Positions 5,278-8,565 of a DNA stretch of 8,565 bases are shown in pieces; position 1 is the first letter of the stretch; each line of letters starts with the position of its first letter. The notes below the pieces were generated by a model. It searched no databases. It saw nothing but the letters and a program-made list of their open reading frames with translations, and was not told the DNA's origin. Source of the DNA: Treponema sp. (GTDB lineage: Bacteria; Spirochaetota; Spirochaetia; Treponematales; Breznakiellaceae); NCBI GenBank assembly GCA_031258265.1, contig JAIRNB010000246.1, positions 1 through 8,565 on the forward strand. Reading direction: 5' to 3'. A program made the translations under genes and the position numbers.

Positions 5278-5534
5278 ATTTCTTTTCCTGTCGATTTTCC
5301 CCAATCCATTTCTTCTTGCTCATTAGTAATATTTACTATATCCTGACCATAAAAATCCACAAGTCGTTCTTTTGTGGTTCGATGTTTTTTACCATATATT
5401 TTTTTAATAACAATTGCTTCATTTTCCACTAAGACATCAACCATATCATTTTCAGATATATTGATATTTTGTAAAAAGGCCTTTGGGAGTCGTATCCCCT
5501 GACTATTTCCCCATTTTACAATAGCTGTTGTCAT
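5271..5534 (-). CDS. mazE: MazE-like antitoxin with AbrB-type DNA-binding domain
   Basis: This 87-aa protein is the expected antitoxin of the overlapping mazF. Its N-terminal half, IVKWGNSQGIRLPKAFL (residues 5-21) followed by ENDMVDVLVENEAIVIKKI, is the swapped-hairpin AbrB/MazE fold that dimerises and binds operator DNA. The acidic C-terminal tail (NEQEEMDWG) fits the flexible segment that wraps and blocks MazF. ATG 5534 has AAGGACGG upstream. Expression is probably autorepressed. The promoter at 5567-5595 carries a 13-bp palindrome over its -10 region, the usual site for MazE-MazF binding. Composition is A+T-rich like mazF. Other names in use for this family include ChpI and PemI. Confidence 0.88.
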   Translation of the reverse strand: MTTAIVKWGNSQGIRLPKAFLQNINISENDMVDVLVENEAIVIKKIYGKKHRTTKERLVDFYGQDIVNITNEQEEMDWGKSTGKEIW

Positions 5535-5559
5535 AATTTCCGTCCTTAAAATTATAGGA

Positions 5560-5572
5560 TATACTAAGTATA
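5560..5572. promoter_or_regulatory. Probable MazE operator palindrome
   Basis: TATACT-A-AGTATA is a perfect 13-bp odd palindrome. It covers the -10 box and predicted start of the mazEF promoter, where binding of the antitoxin or toxin-antitoxin complex would repress transcription. Assignment to MazE is inferred from position and family behaviour. Confidence 0.5.
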
Positions 5573-5595
5573 GCCCATTTATTTTATAAAGTCAA
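5567..5595 (-). promoter_or_regulatory. Sigma70-type promoter of mazEF
   Basis: On the minus strand, TTGACT (5590-5595) and TATACT (5567-5572) are separated by exactly 17 bases. The predicted start is near 5560, about 26 nt before the mazE ATG. The -35 box begins one base from the structured element at 5597, so insertion of that element could have affected upstream sequence. Confidence 0.7.
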
Positions 5596-5596
5596 T

Positions 5597-5658
5597 GAGC
5601 CTCCGCGGAGCAGAGCTCCGCGGTATCTTAAGCGTTGCTTTAGTCAAAACGGAGGCTC
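5597..5658. repeat. Nested inverted-repeat element A
   Basis: The ends GAGCCTCCG (5597-5605) and CGGAGGCTC (5650-5658) are perfect 9-bp inverted repeats. Inside is a perfect 9-bp hairpin, CCGCGGAGC/GCTCCGCGG (5603-5611/5615-5623), with loop AGA. It shares three bases with the outer stem, so the two pairings compete at their edges. AAGC-GTT-GCTT (5630-5640) is a further small hairpin. The core CGGAGCAGAGCTCCG plus the following GGTAT recurs in element B. There is no ORF. Confidence 0.6.
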
Positions 5659-5666
5659 GGTCGTAA

Positions 5667-5784
5667 GGAAATTTATAATACAGTCTGGTTTAACACCAAA
5701 TTTTTGTAAACGTTGCATTATTTGAGCCGGAGCAGAGCTCCGGGGTATTAAACCAGACCCTCGAATAACGTTTATAAATTTTCC
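5667..5784. repeat. Nested inverted-repeat element B
   Basis: There are three concentric inverted repeats. The outer is GGAAATTTATAA (5667-5678) with TTATAAATTTTCC (5772-5784, one bulged T). The middle is GTCTGGTTTAA (5683-5693) with TTAAACCAGAC (5748-5758), a perfect 11 bp. The inner is CCGGAGC/GCTCCGG (5727-5733/5737-5743) with loop AGA. The inner core matches element A, and the segment AAACGTTGCATTA (5708-5720) resembles AAGCGTTGCTTTA in A. It may be a MITE, a folded RNA or a recombination site. It encodes nothing recognisable. Confidence 0.6.
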
Positions 5785-5789
5785 CATAA

Positions 5790-5995
5790 ACCGATTAGTC
5801 TACCTTCCATCCACTCCTGGCTCTTCCATTGTTCGGCCCTTCCCTTCGGTTCGTATCCGCTTCTTTCAGGACTGTCCTCCTCATGGTACTATGGCCTCTG
5901 CTGACTTCTTGCACCTCAGCTATACATTGCTGCATAGGTTCTTGTCCGGCGGGACAATTCGTCAGTCGCCGTTCAAGCTATGTGCAAGACCTCCC
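5790..5995 (-). mobile_element. Probable group II intron fragment (pre-ORF region, degenerate)
   Basis: Read on the minus strand, the stretch contains GAGGTCTTGCAC, then GAAGTCAGCAGAGGCCATAG (about 5889-5908) and GAAGGGCCGAACAATGG (about 5829-5846). This order is one I recall from the region of bacterial group II introns just before the reverse-transcriptase ORF. No reverse transcriptase follows, and neither the intron 5' end nor a domain V/VI end is seen. It would therefore be a truncated remnant. A plus-strand ORF of 92 codons across it (5829-6107) has no family features and overlaps the TPR-like gene. The call rests on remembered sequence similarity and needs a covariance-model check. Confidence 0.4.
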
Positions 5996-6559
5996 CGCCT
6001 GTAAAAACAATGCCGCGGCCTCTTTGTTGCCCTTACTCCGGTGTAGCTTGGACAACAAGGCCAGGACTTTTGCCTGTGTTTCGGTGTCAACAAAAGAAAA
6101 ATACTGATGTTCCCGCGCCCGTTCCAATTCGTAAATGGCAATATCCCGCTGCCTAAAAGCGGACGGGATGCTGGCGCAGGTTATTCCCCTGTTTATGTAC
6201 ATAATTAACTTTCGATCCTCCGGTACGGCGTTTCCACGCCCGCCGTCCAGTAATTCCATGCCCCGCTCCATAAGATCGATACCTTCATTGACATGGGCCA
6301 ATTTATTCCAAAACAAAAACTCAACATCGGCCATTTTCGCCATGATGCTCCCTTTGTAGATCAAGGCTTCGGGATTTTGCGGGTCATCCTGTAGTATACC
6401 GTTAAGGTAATCAACAGCCAAACGCATATCCGGTTTCGACGCTTCCATGACCGTTACATAGCGTTCCTGAAACGCCGCCGTGTCAAAAGTTTCAGCAAAG
6501 GCGGCGCCGCACAACAGCAGTGATAAGGCGAAAAACCGTACTCGTTTTAAGAAAAACAT
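5978..6559 (-). CDS. Secreted TPR-like protein of unknown function, C terminus possibly altered
   Basis: This 193-aa predicted protein starts with a signal peptide: basic Lys5/Arg6/Arg8, then a hydrophobic stretch ALSLLLCGAAFA and likely signal peptidase I cleavage after Ala22 (AFA|ET). The mature part is helical. DDPQNPEALIYKGSIMAKM resembles a tetratricopeptide unit, and the C-terminal helix pair ETQAKVLALLSKLHRSKGNKEAAALFL looks like another. Tetratricopeptide proteins usually mediate protein contacts, and no enzymatic residues are apparent. ATG 6559 has AAGGAG (6565-6570) five bases upstream. It lies 14 bases after the stop of the flavodoxin fusion, so it is probably cotranscribed. The last codons (…LQAGRSCT, stop 5978-5980) run into the group II intron-like sequence, so the natural C terminus may have been replaced. 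Confidence 0.65.
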   Translation of the reverse strand: MFFLKRVRFFALSLLLCGAAFAETFDTAAFQERYVTVMEASKPDMRLAVDYLNGILQDDPQNPEALIYKGSIMAKMADVEFLFWNKLAHVNEGIDLMERGMELLDGGRGNAVPEDRKLIMYINRGITCASIPSAFRQRDIAIYELERAREHQYFSFVDTETQAKVLALLSKLHRSKGNKEAAALFLQAGRSCT

Positions 6560-6573
6560 AAGGTCTCCTTCGT

Positions 6574-8182
6574 TCATTTTTTCCGCGCATAAAACGCGGG
6601 AAAACGACGTGAAAAAAATGCCGTGAATATACCCGCCGCGAGGGGGCATGCCATATTTACAAGCCCCGCAAGCTGAAAATAATAACTGTGCATAATAGCC
6701 CATACCCATGTGCAGGAAACAAGGTATACCGCGCCCCAGACTCTGCTGATTATTCTGTTGGTCAGCATAAAAAGCTTATTGTTAAAAGCGGCGTCCCCGC
6801 CGTAACTGTCCGATGAATACCATGCGCTCAAGGGTATGCGCTGTCCCGTTGAAAAAATCCACAACAGCCCAAAAAGTCCGTATGAAAGGGTAACAAGAAC
6901 CGGTAAACTAAATCCCGTAAGGGTTAATACGCTTAACACCACGACACAAAATACGCTTACTGTGTCGTACACGGTCAATTTTTTCACAACCGAAAAAACC
7001 GGCAGTGCCGCGGTAATAACAAGCGCGATATAGACGCCAAAATCAGGCGAGAGCGGAAGGGCCGTCCAAAACGCCGCCCAGGGAAGAATGAAGAGCCACA
7101 TTGACCGCTTTTTGGGCCTCCCTTCCCCTGGGTTTCCGGTATTCTTTTTGCCTGAAAAACAACGCTCAAGAAATTCCAGCGCGGAAAAGTCGCCGGTTAC
7201 ACGGTATTTATGCTGAAAAAGCGCGTCCTGGCCGTTTAGCCTGCCGTTTGAAATCGCCGCCCACACTTCAAAAGATGTTTCTATCCGCGCGGTACAGGGT
7301 AAAAAATCATCTTCTTTGAAAACGCATTTTGTTTTTCCCAGAACAAGCTGATACGTTTTTCCCAGATCGGTAAAATAAAATTCGAGGGTAATTTCTTTGT
7401 CTTGCCCGTGCGGTTTATATAAGGCCGCCATTTGCCGTAAAAGCCGGTACGCTCCGTCTTTTATTTCCCCTGCCGCGCTTCCCCTTTCCCAATTTAGGTT
7501 AGCCATTTCCATAAACGTTTCGGGCGGGTAAAGCGGCTCGCCTAATTTTTCCTGTGTACCGCCTGAAAAAACACCCTGTTTTATATACTCCTCCCCGGCC
7601 TTTGTGACACAAGCTAAATATTCGCTTGTTCGTTTCTCCAGTTGGGGAACGCGGAACAGTTCTCCTTCCGGGCATAGTATCTTAACAAAGCGGTTACCGA
7701 ACATTATTTCAAACTGCTTAATCACTGCCTCATAATTGTTCTGGACAGTAAATAATCCACAGGTTGAAACAAGCACATGCCGCTGGTTTTGTAAATTATA
7801 GCGCTGGGGGTGTCCCGCCGAACCGTCCGTATGGGCAATAATGTCCGGCAAATTACCGGGCAGCAGGCGGTCGATAAGCGCCTTTGTTTTTGACGGAACG
7901 CCGTAATAGTAAAGCGGGAAACTCCACAAAATTATATCCGCGTCAATGTACTTCTCAAAAATACCGCCCATATCGTCTGCAATAAGGCATTTTCCGGGTG
8001 TTTTTTCCCAACAGCAAAAACAACCCCGGCAGGGCTCTATATTCTTCCGGGATACGGTAATTCTTTCTATGAGGTGGTTTCCGGCAATGTTTAACCCGTC
8101 AATGAACGCATCGGCAAGTTTTAAAGTATTGCTCTTTTCAGCCTTCGGACTGCCATTAATAACAAGTATGTAATATGTTCAC
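6574..8182 (-). CDS. Flavodoxin-like FMN/4Fe-4S oxidoreductase fused to SCP2-like and membrane domains; start disrupted
   Basis: The frame is open from 8178 to 6574 and, with a restored start, encodes 533 aa. The N-terminal ~200 residues are a flavodoxin/NADPH-dependent FMN reductase fold: ILVINGSPK…SNT (FMN phosphate loop), then Cys49, 52, 55 and 63 as CX2CX2CX7C (the iron-sulfur flavoprotein pattern), then DDM and DIILWSFPLYYYGVPSKTKALIDR. Residues ~258-340 resemble an SCP2 sterol-carrier domain (SNGRLNGQDALFQHKYRVTGDF). From ~360 there are about six membrane segments. The only canonical in-frame start is ATG 7971, which would delete the FMN loop and all these cysteines. A GTG at 8180-8182 overlaps the upstream stop (GTGA) but is out of frame because of a 7-bp duplication, ACATATT/ACATACT (8165-8178). 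Without it the start reads MNILVINGSPK. The gene may be frameshifted, phase-variable or started at a rare codon. The redox substrate is unknown. Confidence 0.75.
8165..8178 (-). repeat. 7-bp near-perfect tandem duplication at the start of the flavodoxin fusion gene
   Basis: On the minus strand ACATATT (8172-8178) is followed directly by ACATACT (8165-8171), with one transition between them. Its length is not a multiple of three, and it lies exactly between a GTGA start/stop overlap and the first conserved codons of the flavodoxin domain. Either copy can be removed in thought to give an intact frame from GTG 8182. Confidence 0.8.
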
Positions 8183-8565
8183 TTCCCCCTGCGCAGCAGC
8201 CATGCGTCAACGCTGCGCATCAGGGGCCAGGTAAAGAGCCCCATCGTGGGCATCCATGCCCAAACAGCGTTCTGCCCATAGACCCGGATCATGCAGATAT
8301 TCATGATCCACGCGATGAGGGAAATGAAAAACCACCCCAAAAAGGAGTTTCTCACTTCGGCGCCGGGGACGGCGGGAACCGTCCGCATCGCGTCGGGGTA
8401 TTTGACGAAGTGTATAAGGATATTGAAGAAGGGGATGGAATAGGCCAGGAACCCTCCAACTCCGACGTACAGTGAAACGATTTGCAGACCCCAGTGGTTA
8501 AATCCGAGGATCATGCCGCAAATGTGCGCCATGCCGTACAGCAGTTCCACGCTGTATACTTTTAG
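8179..8565 (-). CDS. Membrane protein of unknown family, 5' part outside the window
   Basis: The frame is open from the right edge of the window to the TGA at 8179-8181, giving at least 128 residues. A GTG at 8550 is possible, but no Shine-Dalgarno precedes it and the frame continues past it, so the true start probably lies beyond the edge. Three hydrophobic stretches are visible: QIVSLYVGVGGFLAYSIPFF, LGWFFISLIAWIMNICMI and AVWAWMPTMGLFTWPLM. It ends in a basic tail (WLLRRGK), as expected for a cytoplasmic C terminus. I do not recognise the family. The stop overlaps GTG 8182 of the flavodoxin fusion gene as GTGA, suggesting translational coupling and a functional link with that membrane redox protein. 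Confidence 0.65.
   Translation of the reverse strand, partial: LKVYSVELLYGMAHICGMILGFNHWGLQIVSLYVGVGGFLAYSIPFFNILIHFVKYPDAMRTVPAVPGAEVRNSFLGWFFISLIAWIMNICMIRVYGQNAVWAWMPTMGLFTWPLMRSVDAWLLRRGK

Noticed and set aside
5829..6107. 92-codon plus-strand ORF
   Set aside because: It overlaps the 3' end of the TPR-like gene and the intron-like stretch. It has no recognisable domain and its start has no good Shine-Dalgarno.
8164..8195. Read-through or selenocysteine at the in-frame TGA between the membrane protein and the flavodoxin fusion
   Set aside because: The upstream protein ends with a natural basic tail, and no convincing SECIS-like hairpin follows the TGA. The GTGA overlap plus 7-bp duplication explains the frame more simply.

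Overview
The window looks like chromosome from an anaerobic spirochaete, most like the termite-gut Treponema group. The pointers are the long form of Pgk (420 aa) and GAPDH (354 aa), a divergent NifH homologue of the nitrogenase-like ('group IV') type, and a moderately G+C-rich genome with A+T-rich inserted genes. This is a judgement from protein motifs, not from a database search.

Layout. (1) 1-2808, minus strand: a glycolytic operon gap-pgk-tpiA (tpiA cut by the window edge), driven by a near-consensus sigma70 promoter at 2780-2808. Both intergenic gaps carry hairpins whose imperfect pairs become G-U pairs only in the sense RNA. (2) 2809-3301: about 490 bp without a gene, packed with perfect short palindromes and a 10-bp stem that closes a 70-nt interior. 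(3) 3302-4715, plus strand: a promoter, a NifH-like ATPase gene and a small NifX/NifB-C-terminal-like gene, separated by three tandem hairpins. No nifD, nifK or nifB homologue is present. (4) 4716-4944: a possible 119-bp MITE-like element. (5) 4945-5595, minus strand: an A+T-rich mazEF-type toxin-antitoxin operon with a strong promoter and a palindrome over its -10. (6) 5597-5995: two related nested-inverted-repeat elements, then a probable group II intron fragment on the minus strand. (7) 5978-8565, minus strand: a probable operon reading from the right-hand edge: a partial membrane protein, a large flavodoxin/SCP2/membrane fusion protein and a secreted TPR-like protein whose 3' end merges with the intron-like sequence.

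Functionally, Gap and Pgk carry out consecutive steps of lower glycolysis and TpiA feeds them. The NifH-like protein would be an ATP-dependent electron donor to an unknown partner encoded elsewhere. MazEF is a type II toxin-antitoxin pair. The flavodoxin fusion is a predicted membrane-anchored redox protein of unknown substrate.

The most interesting point is the start of the flavodoxin fusion gene. A GTG start overlaps the upstream stop as GTGA, but a near-perfect 7-bp tandem duplication directly after it puts that GTG out of frame with an intact FMN/4Fe-4S domain. Removing one copy restores MNILVINGSPK, so this may be a frameshift or a slippage switch.
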